Of a stretch of DNA of 64,000 nt, positions 1 to 7,787 are shown in pieces. Both the position numbers and the translations under genes were made by a program. Position 1 is the first letter of the stretch. Each line of letters opens with the position of its first letter. Origin of the DNA: RGIG3009 sp964433065 (lineage in GTDB: Bacteria; Bacillota; Clostridia; Oscillospirales; Acutalibacteraceae); the NCBI GenBank assembly GCA_964433065.1, contig CAYSPZ010000001.1:49756-113755 (forward strand), written 5' to 3'. Below the pieces are notes generated by a model, which did not search any database, was not told where the DNA came from, and was given only the letters and a program-made list of their open reading frames with translations.

Positions 1-1
1 C

Positions 2-115
2 GAGTGTATGCGCCGTATCAACGACGCGGTCGCGACCTTACCCGTTCAGGTGGGGGACGTTCTCCTCACCGACGTGTGCGGCAGTAACATTGTCGCAACA
101 CAAAACAGAGAATAA
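2..115 (+). CDS. DUF1667-like protein, C-terminal fragment
   Basis: This reading frame enters from the left edge and ends at TAA 113-115, giving 37 residues. It reads as a Cys-containing tail with the pattern LPVQVGDVLLTDVCGSNIVATQN. The pattern 'hydrophobic-V-x-G-D-V-hhh-x-V-hh-t-x-h-hVATR' is typical of the C-terminus of DUF1667 proteins. Those proteins are usually encoded beside FAD-dependent glycerol-3-phosphate dehydrogenase-type oxidoreductases. The hairpin just downstream is consistent with a gene end. The family call rests only on this tail; the rest lies outside the window. Confidence 0.55.
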   Translation, partial: ECMRRINDAVATLPVQVGDVLLTDVCGSNIVATQNRE

Positions 116-118
116 ACG

Positions 119-158
119 AAACGATCCGCGAGGCAATCAACCTCGCGGATCGTTTTTA
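119..158. terminator. Bidirectional terminator between DUF1667-like gene and SGNH operon
   Basis: A perfect 13-bp stem, ACGATCCGCGAGG at 121-133 with its complement at 141-153, has a 7-nt loop. It is followed by a T-run on the plus strand and preceded by an A-rich stretch, so it can work in both directions. The stem is repeated at 13320-13351. Confidence 0.85.
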
Positions 159-160
159 TA

Positions 161-1162
161 TTACAGATAACGCAACAGGTTTTCGGCATAGTAGCCAAAA
201 CCGTCGTCACTCGGGTGGACGGTGCCGTCGCCGTACAGATTGACGTCGTGCGGGACAAGGTCGATGCCGTTGATCAACTCAATATTGTCGAAGCCGTCAA
301 GGCAGTGTTCGATGGCGGTGTGCAACTCTTCGAACCGACCGAACGGCAGTTCGCCGCCGCGGGGGAGCCAGATCGGGGAGATCACCACCACACGCGTAGT
401 GGGATAGGTCGCGCGTAGGTTTTTAAAAAAGGCGCGGCAATATTCCTCAAACTGTTCGCGGGTGCGGTGGTGGTAGTCGTTGCACCCGTACGCAACGGTG
501 ATGATATCGGGGATGAATGCCTCTTTCGTTGCGGCGAGTTCGGGGAAAAACATCTCGCCGCCGATGGCTTTATTAAACTCATCGGCATCCAGCGCACGTG
601 CCAGACGGCACAGATAGGAATTGGACGGGTAAAGCGAATGATACCCTTGGGTGATGGAATCACCGAACGCGAGTAACGTGTGTTTACGGCGAACAGGCGT
701 GACCGACGCGCCGTCGTCCAGTTCGACAAATTCCACCGACGGTTGTACCGACCACGGGAAGTACACTTCCACCGTTTTTTCGCCATCGCCGAGCGAAAAG
801 GTCTTTTCCATTCGGGTAAAAGATAACGGAATACCGGTGTACGGGACGGTCATTTCCACCCCGTCAAAGTTGCAAAGATGATCGACACATTCACCATTTA
901 CGTACACATCAAACCCGTAAAAAAGTGCGGATGAGGCGGAAGTCACGCGGGTCGCCAAAGTGAGGCGGGTACTGTCGGTACGAAACGCGAGACGGACACC
1001 CGCCGACGACAATGAACGCAGATACGCGTCGTTACCTCTGTTTGCGTACAGGTCGCGTTGTTCTTCGGTAAACCGCCAGAACAGGAAACGACCGGTATTG
1101 GTCTGCTCCACCTCGGCGGCACCGACGGTGATCGCTTTTACTTGTTCGAGTGTGAGTTTCAT
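161..1162 (-). CDS. SGNH/GDSL-family esterase, last gene of the catabolic operon
   Basis: A 333-residue protein with a catalytic SGNH hydrolase domain in its second half. Block I is seen as AFGDSITQG (residues ~168-176, nucleophile Ser), block III as YGCND, and block V as DGTVHPSDDG with the Asp-His pair. The first ~150 residues look like an N-terminal beta-sandwich, as in bacterial carbohydrate esterases that remove acetyl groups from sugars. There is no signal peptide, so it should act in the cytoplasm, probably deacylating an imported sugar. The ATG follows AAGGAG with 8-nt spacing. It is the last gene of the 11711-161 operon and ends at a strong hairpin. Confidence 0.8.
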   Translation of the reverse strand: MKLTLEQVKAITVGAAEVEQTNTGRFLFWRFTEEQRDLYANRGNDAYLRSLSSAGVRLAFRTDSTRLTLATRVTSASSALFYGFDVYVNGECVDHLCNFDGVEMTVPYTGIPLSFTRMEKTFSLGDGEKTVEVYFPWSVQPSVEFVELDDGASVTPVRRKHTLLAFGDSITQGYHSLYPSNSYLCRLARALDADEFNKAIGGEMFFPELAATKEAFIPDIITVAYGCNDYHHRTREQFEEYCRAFFKNLRATYPTTRVVVISPIWLPRGGELPFGRFEELHTAIEHCLDGFDNIELINGIDLVPHDVNLYGDGTVHPSDDGFGYYAENLLRYL

Positions 1163-1195
1163 ATCGATTTCTCCTTAAAGCAATCCGAACCTACC

Positions 1196-2074
1196 TTAAA
1201 TCTCGCCGATGCGTTTGAGTTCGGCGCGGACCGCTTCGAACGCGGTTTCGGACAGGTCGGACACGTAGTCGGGCGCGTAGTTGCCTTCGTAGCCTAAGAT
1301 GTTCATCGCGGCGGTGAAGGACGGCCACAGGTCGTTTGCGACAAAGAAGTCACGGAATGCGACGATGTTGTTGAGCGCAACCGCCGCTTTGTCGTAGTCG
1401 CCGTCCGCCATTGCGCGGAATAAGGCGGCGGTGTTTTTCGGGGTACAGGCAAGCATACCGTCGAGGCATTTGTCCATTCCCCATTTGTACGCAACGTCAA
1501 ACACGTCAAGACCCGAATACACCATAATGAAATCGGTCGGTACGTCGGGATCCAGTTTGAGTTTGCGGAACAGTTGGGTATCGTTGGATTTGATACCGAC
1601 GAAGTTCGGGACCGTTTTGAGCAGTTCCTTGACCATATCGTAGGTGATCTTGGTCTGGGTGACCGACGGCAGGTCATAGAGCAGAATGTTATGTTTGGTC
1701 AGTGCCGCGACCCCTCTGAAGAAGTTGAGCACCTGATCTTTTGACAGGGTATGGTAGTACGGGGTGGTGAATACCAATCCGTCGATGGCGAGGTCTTCCA
1801 GCGCGTCGATGCGTTGTTTGACACGCGCGATCGAGTTGTCCATCGCGCCCACGAACACGGGAACGCGGCCCGCCGCGGCTTCGACCGCCGTTTCGGCGAC
1901 GGCGCGGAACACGTCGTGGCGGATAAACGCTTGGATGCCCATACTGCCCATACTGAGCAGACCGACCGCACCTGCGTTGATCTGGTCTTCGATCTGTTTT
2001 TTATAACTTTCGGGTAAGAAATTTCCGTCCTTGTCAAGCGGCGTACCGAGCGCCGGTACAAATCCTGCGTTCAT
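1196..2074 (-). CDS. DHDPS/N-acetylneuraminate-lyase family aldolase
   Basis: A 292-residue class I (Schiff-base) aldolase of the dihydrodipicolinate synthase superfamily. The Schiff-base Lys lies in FVGIKSND (~residue 165), and the catalytic Tyr in LLYDLPS (~139). The first residues, PALGTPLDKDGNF, match the usual beta-1 strand. I chose the internal ATG at 2074, preceded by AAGGAG, rather than an upstream in-frame ATG. Family members cleave or form pyruvate-containing keto-acids. In this sugar operon a catabolic 2-keto-3-deoxy-sugar or sialate-like aldolase is more likely than lysine biosynthesis. The exact substrate is not known. Confidence 0.85.
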   Translation of the reverse strand: MNAGFVPALGTPLDKDGNFLPESYKKQIEDQINAGAVGLLSMGSMGIQAFIRHDVFRAVAETAVEAAAGRVPVFVGAMDNSIARVKQRIDALEDLAIDGLVFTTPYYHTLSKDQVLNFFRGVAALTKHNILLYDLPSVTQTKITYDMVKELLKTVPNFVGIKSNDTQLFRKLKLDPDVPTDFIMVYSGLDVFDVAYKWGMDKCLDGMLACTPKNTAALFRAMADGDYDKAAVALNNIVAFRDFFVANDLWPSFTAAMNILGYEGNYAPDYVSDLSETAFEAVRAELKRIGEI

Positions 2075-2087
2075 ATCGTTACACTCC

Positions 2088-2762
2088 TTAAAAATCCAAA
2101 ATAGTCTTATCGCCGTAGGTGTTCTGCCAATCCTTGTCAAATCCGCTGACGGCGGCATCGGTCATCGGGTGGGCGATCACCGCTTTTAACACGTCGGCGG
2201 TCATCGTCACGCAATGGCAACCCGCCGCGGCGCATTTATGCACCTGTTCGGCATTTTTGAAACTGGCGGCGAGCACTTCGCAGTCTACACCGTAGTAGTC
2301 AAACTGTTCGACGATTTCGGCTACCACGCGGGTACCGTCGCCGACAATGTTGTCCAGACGGTTGACGTAGGGTGCGACGTAGTCAGCACCTGCCGTTGCC
2401 GCGATCAACGCCTGTGCGGGGGTGAAGATGGCGGTCATCAGCACACGGATACCGCGTTTTTTGAGTTCCATCGTGGCTTTGAGTCCTTCTTCGCCGATCG
2501 GGATCTTGACGCAGAACGGACCGCCTGCGCGTTCGTTCATCAGCACCGCTTCTTCCACCATCTTATCCGCCGTTTTCTGCACCGTTTGGGCGAAAAGCAG
2601 TTTGTCGGGACCGATGATGGCGCGGATGTCCGCCATCAGTTTCCAGAAATCGGTGTGCTCTTTTGCGACGATGGACGGGTTGGTGGTGACACCGAAAACG
2701 GGATAGAATTCGTTGCAATGTTTGATTGCCGAAAGATCGGCGGTGTCCAGAATGTATTTCAT
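2088..2762 (-). CDS. Transaldolase / fructose-6-phosphate aldolase-like protein
   Basis: A 224-residue protein of the short transaldolase (FSA/TalC) type, about the usual length. MKYILDTAD carries the conserved Asp near the N-terminus. The Schiff-base Lys is in CVKIPIGEEGL (~residue 85), followed by the conserved AGADYVAPYVNRLD segment. The start at 2762 follows an AAGGAGG-like site; an ORF extension upstream to 2831 overlaps the neighbouring gene and has no support. In this operon it probably cleaves a ketose phosphate or transfers a dihydroxyacetone unit, feeding the TIM-like isomerase encoded at 11010-11711. Its true donor and acceptor are unknown. Confidence 0.85.
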   Translation of the reverse strand: MKYILDTADLSAIKHCNEFYPVFGVTTNPSIVAKEHTDFWKLMADIRAIIGPDKLLFAQTVQKTADKMVEEAVLMNERAGGPFCVKIPIGEEGLKATMELKKRGIRVLMTAIFTPAQALIAATAGADYVAPYVNRLDNIVGDGTRVVAEIVEQFDYYGVDCEVLAASFKNAEQVHKCAAAGCHCVTMTADVLKAVIAHPMTDAAVSGFDKDWQNTYGDKTILDF

Positions 2763-2775
2763 AGTAAGTTCCTCC

Positions 2776-3711
2776 TTAAAAGCGATTAAACCATTGACGG
2801 GGATCGATGACGCGCGGGTCGATATCCGCAAACGCGTCGTGTAACATCGTCAGTTGATCGTCGGTGAGGGTCTGCACTTGATCGATCAACGAACAATTGC
2901 TCTTGACGTGGTCGGCGATCTGACAACCGAGTACCACCGACGCGACCCCGTCGACCGACAGGATATACGACAGTGCCAATACCGCAGGTGTCATACCGAA
3001 AGTATCGCACAATTCACGGTATTTTTCAAGATAGGGACGGCAAAAATCCATTCGCGGATCCAATTCGTCGGGAGAAAGGAATACCAATCCCTGTAAAAAC
3101 ACGCTGCGAACGAAGATCGCCATACCCGCGTCGGCAATTGCCTGAACGCCGCCGCTTTCGATCTGCCGCCAATCAAACACGTTGAGCGGGATCTGTACCG
3201 CGTCGAATCCCGAACGCGCGACATCAAAATAGTCGTCTTCGGAGTAGACCGACAAACCGCTGTAACGGATCTTGCCGCTCGCTTTGAGTTCGGCAAACAC
3301 GTCGCGTACCACGTCGGGGTTTTTCGCGTAGTCGGCATAGGTATGTACCATCAGCATATCGAGCGACGAAACACCGAGCGTTTGTAAGCATCCGTCGGTC
3401 TGGCGCAGAATGTCGGCGCGCAATGCCGCGTCGGAACTGTGGTCGAACGGACCGATCTTGGTGACGATGAACGGACGCTCGTTTTCGGGTAAGGTTTGAA
3501 GCCATTCCCCGATGATCGCTTCCGAATCGCCGTAGTTGTTGGCGGTGTCCAGATTATCCACACCGCCGTCTTTGGCGCAGTCGAGCAGATAAAACGCGTC
3601 CGCTTTCGTGGGTTTTACCGCGTGTTCGCCCAGTCCGTATGCCATACCGAGTTGCACCGTACCGAGCGAAAACACCGACATCTTTTCGCCGTGAAACGAG
3701 GCATATTTCAA
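2776..3711 (-). CDS. Aldo/keto reductase
   Basis: A 311-residue NAD(P)H-dependent aldo-keto reductase. The catalytic tetrad can be read as Asp and Tyr in DNLDTANNYGDSE (~53-65), Lys in FIVTKIG (~85) and His in MLMVHTY (~122). The C-terminal nucleotide-binding region carries VVLGC. It sits between the transaldolase-like gene and an SDR with gaps of about 13 nt, so it is cotranscribed. It probably interconverts a sugar or polyol carbonyl group; the family sequence does not fix the substrate. Confidence 0.85.
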   Translation of the reverse strand: MKYASFHGEKMSVFSLGTVQLGMAYGLGEHAVKPTKADAFYLLDCAKDGGVDNLDTANNYGDSEAIIGEWLQTLPENERPFIVTKIGPFDHSSDAALRADILRQTDGCLQTLGVSSLDMLMVHTYADYAKNPDVVRDVFAELKASGKIRYSGLSVYSEDDYFDVARSGFDAVQIPLNVFDWRQIESGGVQAIADAGMAIFVRSVFLQGLVFLSPDELDPRMDFCRPYLEKYRELCDTFGMTPAVLALSYILSVDGVASVVLGCQIADHVKSNCSLIDQVQTLTDDQLTMLHDAFADIDPRVIDPRQWFNRF

Positions 3712-3724
3712 GCGTATTCCCCCT

Positions 3725-4522
3725 TTACCAGATGGTCCAGCCGCCGTCCATCACCAGCGTTGCGCCCGTCACGTAGGCGGAGGCTTCCGAGGCGAGAAAC
3801 ACGACGGGACCTTTGATATCGTCTTCGTTTGCCCAGCGGTGAAGCGGACAGTTATCGATGTAGTTTTTGACGAAATCTTTGCGGTCGGGGTCGTCCGACA
3901 GACCGGGGTTGAACCCGCCGGGTGCCAAACAGTTGACCCGCACGTTGTCTTTGCCGTAAAATCCCGCCATATATTTGGTCAGACCGATGAGCGCCCATTT
4001 TTCGGTGGTGTAGTTGACCGGTTGTTCGCTCATCGCGGGGGGATATAACGGGAAATGGGGGCAGTCCAGACCGCGCATCGAACCGACGTTGATCACGCTG
4101 CCGCCGCCTTGTTTGACCATATACGGTACCACCGCTTGTGCCAGTAACAGTTGACCGTTCAGGTTGACCGAAGCGGAATCTTCCAGTTTTTCGCGGGTCG
4201 CTTTTTCGAACGACACCATATTGGTGCGGTCGACGGCATTGTTGACCAGTATATCGATCTTGCCGAACCGCTCGGCGACCGCGTCGGCGAGGGCGCGAAT
4301 GGACGCGTCGTCCGAAAGGTCGAGCGAGTAACCGTACGCTTGGTGACCGTCCTTGCGTAATTCGGCGGCAAATTCTTCGCATTTGGCGCCGTTACGGGAC
4401 GCGATCACCACCGTCGCACCCGCTTCACACAAGCCTTTGGAAATGGACGCACCGTACAGACCTCTGCCACCCGTGACGATGGCGATCTTGCCGGTCAGGT
4501 CAAATAGTTCTTTGGTTGTCAT
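3725..4522 (-). CDS. SDR-family oxidoreductase
   Basis: A 265-residue classical short-chain dehydrogenase. The cofactor motif TGGRGLYG is at ~17-24 and NNAV at ~92. The catalytic Ser is in INVGSMRG and the YxxxK pair in YTTEK. A long SDR tail ends in TLVMDGGWTIW. It resembles gluconate 5-dehydrogenase or 2-deoxygluconate dehydrogenase-type SDRs, which reduce or oxidise ring or chain hydroxyls of sugar acids. It is within the operon, 13 nt from the aldo-keto reductase gene. Substrate and cofactor preference are unknown. Confidence 0.85.
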   Translation of the reverse strand: MTTKELFDLTGKIAIVTGGRGLYGASISKGLCEAGATVVIASRNGAKCEEFAAELRKDGHQAYGYSLDLSDDASIRALADAVAERFGKIDILVNNAVDRTNMVSFEKATREKLEDSASVNLNGQLLLAQAVVPYMVKQGGGSVINVGSMRGLDCPHFPLYPPAMSEQPVNYTTEKWALIGLTKYMAGFYGKDNVRVNCLAPGGFNPGLSDDPDRKDFVKNYIDNCPLHRWANEDDIKGPVVFLASEASAYVTGATLVMDGGWTIW

Positions 4523-4533
4523 AATCGTTCACC

Positions 4534-5466
4534 TCAAGAGAAAGAGTATACGGCTTTGCCGGTAGCGGCGTCGTATTCTTCCATGCGGAAGGTGAGCGAC
4601 GCGTGTTCGGCAAACACCTGCATCATCACCGTAGTGGTGTAGGAAAACCATTCGGATACCGTTCTGCCGGTGGCGGTGAGATGGGAAACGGCGGGGCAAT
4701 ATGCCACGGTGAACACCGTTTTGCCGTCCGTTTGTTGGATGGTGAGGACCTCTTCGCATTTTTCAAGGCGGTAGGTCTGTTTCACCTTGTCGCAGATGGC
4801 ATCGATCCCGCGTTCACGGATATCGGTGAGCGTTTTCGCATACACCCGTTCGGTGAAGGTGCGCAGATAATCGCACAACACATCGGTGCCGAAGTGTTCG
4901 CCCAGATACTGAACGGCATTGTTGGTACTGCTGTGAAAATCACGGTGGAAATACTCGTTATCCGACGCGTTGCGGTGCATCTGCAACGTATGGTCATCAA
5001 CGATGAGTTTGTTACGGAACCGTTTGGGGTCGTACACCAGAATGGAACAGGACGCGTTATCGGTACCGCAGAAGTCGTAGATATATTTGAGTCCCGCTTT
5101 TTCGACCGATTCACGGTAGTGGTCACAGTGCAGACAATAGTCGTGGTACGGGGTGATACCGAGGGTATCTTGCAGTTCCAGCAACCGTCCTTTTGACGGG
5201 CAACGGTGCATCCGGATCTTAAACCAGCCGTCTTGTTCGTTTAAGTACATGGAGAAATCCGCCGCTTCTTCGTTGAGCGAACCGCTCCAATACGAATAGC
5301 AACCCTTGATGCCTTCCTCGTTCAGGAAATTGATCAGCGGAATACCCGCGCCGTCGGGTTTAAACAGAAATTCCCAGAAACGGTCAACCTCCCCCCTACC
5401 GTAACGGTCTTCCAGGAAGGTGAACAATTCACTGTACGCGGGGATAAATTCGGTACACGAGATCAT
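4534..5466 (-). CDS. Hypothetical protein of the catabolic operon
   Basis: A 310-residue protein that I do not recognise. It has no signal peptide and no membrane segment, so it should be cytoplasmic. Notable are several Cys and His residues in the middle, such as LHCDHYRES (~125-133) and DFCGTDNASC, and aromatic-rich N-terminal residues. It lies between the NagB-like gene and an SDR, 11 nt or less from each, so it is very probably a component of the same pathway. The Cys/His content could bind a metal, but no standard site is evident. It is a good candidate for a new enzyme. Confidence 0.75.
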   Translation of the reverse strand: MISCTEFIPAYSELFTFLEDRYGRGEVDRFWEFLFKPDGAGIPLINFLNEEGIKGCYSYWSGSLNEEAADFSMYLNEQDGWFKIRMHRCPSKGRLLELQDTLGITPYHDYCLHCDHYRESVEKAGLKYIYDFCGTDNASCSILVYDPKRFRNKLIVDDHTLQMHRNASDNEYFHRDFHSSTNNAVQYLGEHFGTDVLCDYLRTFTERVYAKTLTDIRERGIDAICDKVKQTYRLEKCEEVLTIQQTDGKTVFTVAYCPAVSHLTATGRTVSEWFSYTTTVMMQVFAEHASLTFRMEEYDAATGKAVYSFS

Positions 5467-5475
5467 ACGGTCACC

Positions 5476-6447
5476 TCAATACTGGAAGAAATCGTCGTCG
5501 ACGATGGTGGAGGCGAGGTTCTCGCTCATATACACGTTGGTGGGATTTTCACGCAACTGTAAGATGGAAGCGGGAACGTCCTGCGAGGGTTTGCCGAAAA
5601 TGCTCAGCCGCGAGGACAGACGTTGCCACGTGACGTGGGTCCCTGCGGTGGTAATAGCGTGCATATCCAGCACTTCTTTCGCTTTCATCGCGTCGCGCGG
5701 ACCCATCATCGCGCCTTTCGGGGGCACTTTGGAGATGTCACCCGAGCAACCGAAACAACCGTGCAGGGAGTTTTGCGCGATGGTGAGCGGGTGCAGTGAC
5801 GCGACCTTCGCGCCCTGTTCGAGGTATTCTTCCATCGTGGGTTTGAACCAGTCGTCCACAGGGTCGATAAAGGCGAGGTGGGCGGGCCAACCGGGACCCG
5901 AATACACGATATCCGCTTCGCCGTCCGCTTCCAGCATTTTGGAGAAGTCGGGGGTCACCTTGTTGCTGTGGTAGATGAAATTTTCTTCTTTAAAGCCGAG
6001 ATCCAGAATGTTGGACACCATAAACCGATAAAACGCGTTGCCGAATCCCGCTTTGTACGAAAGCGGCGCGACGTTGCCCTGATCGTCTGCCCACTCGTCC
6101 ATCATATAGAATTTGACGTTACGGCAGTTGACACCGAGTTTGCGCAACATATATGCCACCTTACGGTAGGTGGGACAGGGGTTGCACATAATCATCACGC
6201 ATTTTTTGTCGTAGCGGTCGGAGTCCAGAATACGCTGTACCATATCGGTGAGCATGATCATTTCAAACTCTTCGTTTTTGACCACCTGTACGCTCATCGA
6301 CGGGCTGGTAGGATGTTTGCCGTCGAGGGCGACGATGTCTTCTTTGGTGATGGCGCGAACACGCGCGATCTCGTCAAGATCCTTGAACGGATAAAAATCC
6401 GCCGGTTTGAAGGTAAAGTTGTCGTTCCCGTAAATCATTGCGTTCAC
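5476..6447 (-). CDS. NagB-like sugar-phosphate isomerase/deaminase with altered active site
   Basis: A 323-residue protein of the glucosamine/galactosamine-6-phosphate isomerase fold. MDEWADDQG matches the NagB MDEY segment with its catalytic Asp. SGPGWPAHLAFIDP aligns with the family's GxGxDGHxAFNEP. The Asp of the DGH triad is replaced by Ala here while the His is kept, so the proton-transfer step may differ. The protein is longer than NagB (~266). NagA is encoded two genes upstream, which supports amino-sugar chemistry, but the changed motif argues against simply calling it glucosamine-6-phosphate deaminase. The ATG at 6447 follows a GGAGTG-type ribosome site. Confidence 0.75.
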   Translation of the reverse strand: MNAMIYGNDNFTFKPADFYPFKDLDEIARVRAITKEDIVALDGKHPTSPSMSVQVVKNEEFEMIMLTDMVQRILDSDRYDKKCVMIMCNPCPTYRKVAYMLRKLGVNCRNVKFYMMDEWADDQGNVAPLSYKAGFGNAFYRFMVSNILDLGFKEENFIYHSNKVTPDFSKMLEADGEADIVYSGPGWPAHLAFIDPVDDWFKPTMEEYLEQGAKVASLHPLTIAQNSLHGCFGCSGDISKVPPKGAMMGPRDAMKAKEVLDMHAITTAGTHVTWQRLSSRLSIFGKPSQDVPASILQLRENPTNVYMSENLASTIVDDDFFQY

Positions 6448-6450
6448 TCC

Positions 6451-7785
6451 TTATTTCACACGTTCGATGGTGTCGAACACGTTTTCAACCAGATGTTTGC
6501 CGAACCGTTCGCCGAGCATAGAGGTGTCGGTTTCGTAACCGCCGGTTACCAGCGATTCGGGGGTGTAGAGGTAGCCGGGCAGACAACCGTTGGAGAGTTC
6601 GTTGACCACCACCATACCGAATCCCGCCATGGCTTTGATGTACAGTGCGTATTCCACGAACAGTTCGCCCTGAAGACCGACCATCAACAGGTCGCCCAGA
6701 CGGAACACCTGAATTTCGGCGGGGGCTTCGTCTTCCAGCAGTTCCACTTTGATGCCCTGTTTGCGCATACGGACGTAACCGAGTTGGTCTTCCGACCCGA
6801 GCAGTTTCAGGTTGGCATTTTGCCACAGATAATATTCTTCGCGCTTATCGGAGTTGCCGTATCGCGCGTAAAGGTCTTTGTAGATCGCCTCGTCGTGTTC
6901 CACCTGCGCGATGAGGTCTTCTTCGGTCCCGAAATCGCGCAGTTCCAGTTCGACGGTGCTTTGCGCCACGCGAATGGGTAACGTATCGGTCCACACGGCG
7001 CGTTGTAAAACGGTATTTGCCGCTTTACCGAGCGTTCTGCCGACCCGTTCCGCTTCGTCGTAACTCTCACCCTGACGGTAGTACCGACTGGATTGGTTAC
7101 CCGATGCGCCTTGCGCAAACCCGACGAGTGCAGAGGGGTATTGCTCTTCCAATTCCCTTTTCAGGTAGCACGGGTAATCGGCGGTACACACGTTACTCCA
7201 TTCGTGGATGAAGGTGGGGTGCAACGTGTAGTTGACCAGAATACCGCGTATCGTGTCGGCGGTATCCTTGACCGCCATCACGCTGACCAGCGGGTCGTGA
7301 GGGCCGCCGGGGATGCGGCGGTTTCCGCCGATGCCCGACTCCGCGCCGCACAAAGCGGTACCGCAGGTAAACTGCGCGTCGAACGCTTCTGCTTTCGCTT
7401 TGCCGATGAGGTCAACGACCGTGTCGATCACCGACCGCACGTATTCGTGAGGTTGTTCTTTTTTGGCTTCCAGACTTTCGATATCCAACCGTCCCGAAGC
7501 CCACGGACCCGAATGGGTGTGGGAACAACTGATCATCACGTTTTGCGGTAACAGACCGTACCGCTCTGCAACCGCCGATCGCACGGCGGCAACGTGTTTT
7601 TTGGAGAAAAATAACAGGTCAAGGGTGACCATCGCGACGGCCGTTTCGCCGTCACAGAGATACAGACACGCCGCATACAGCGGATCGTGTGCGCCCGTAT
7701 TGTTACGGGGATAGTGCGGGTAACCCGCGAGTTCCAGTCCGAGCGGCGGTGTGATGTCCGCTCTCGTCATACCTGCTTTTAACAT
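6451..7785 (-). CDS. Neutral/alkaline ceramidase-like amidohydrolase
   Basis: A 444-residue protein with the N-terminal domain typical of neutral/alkaline non-lysosomal ceramidases. It has AGMTRADITPP at the N-terminus, then LDLLFFS, and SCSHTHSGP (~87-95) with the zinc-binding His pair. Unlike secreted ceramidases it has no signal peptide and is shorter than the ~650-residue enzymes. A cytoplasmic amide hydrolase acting on a small N-acyl or glycosyl substrate is therefore more likely than a lipid ceramidase. It is placed between nagA (2-nt gap) and the NagB-like gene. Many gut Firmicutes have such short family members next to sugar genes, with no assigned function. Confidence 0.75.
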   Translation of the reverse strand: MLKAGMTRADITPPLGLELAGYPHYPRNNTGAHDPLYAACLYLCDGETAVAMVTLDLLFFSKKHVAAVRSAVAERYGLLPQNVMISCSHTHSGPWASGRLDIESLEAKKEQPHEYVRSVIDTVVDLIGKAKAEAFDAQFTCGTALCGAESGIGGNRRIPGGPHDPLVSVMAVKDTADTIRGILVNYTLHPTFIHEWSNVCTADYPCYLKRELEEQYPSALVGFAQGASGNQSSRYYRQGESYDEAERVGRTLGKAANTVLQRAVWTDTLPIRVAQSTVELELRDFGTEEDLIAQVEHDEAIYKDLYARYGNSDKREEYYLWQNANLKLLGSEDQLGYVRMRKQGIKVELLEDEAPAEIQVFRLGDLLMVGLQGELFVEYALYIKAMAGFGMVVVNELSNGCLPGYLYTPESLVTGGYETDTSMLGERFGKHLVENVFDTIERVK

Positions 7786-7787
7786 TG

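Noticed and set aside
5878..6981. Plus-strand frame of 367 residues spanning the NagB-like and ceramidase-like genes
   Set aside because: It runs antisense across two genes with clear motifs and has a low-complexity His/Phe-rich translation.
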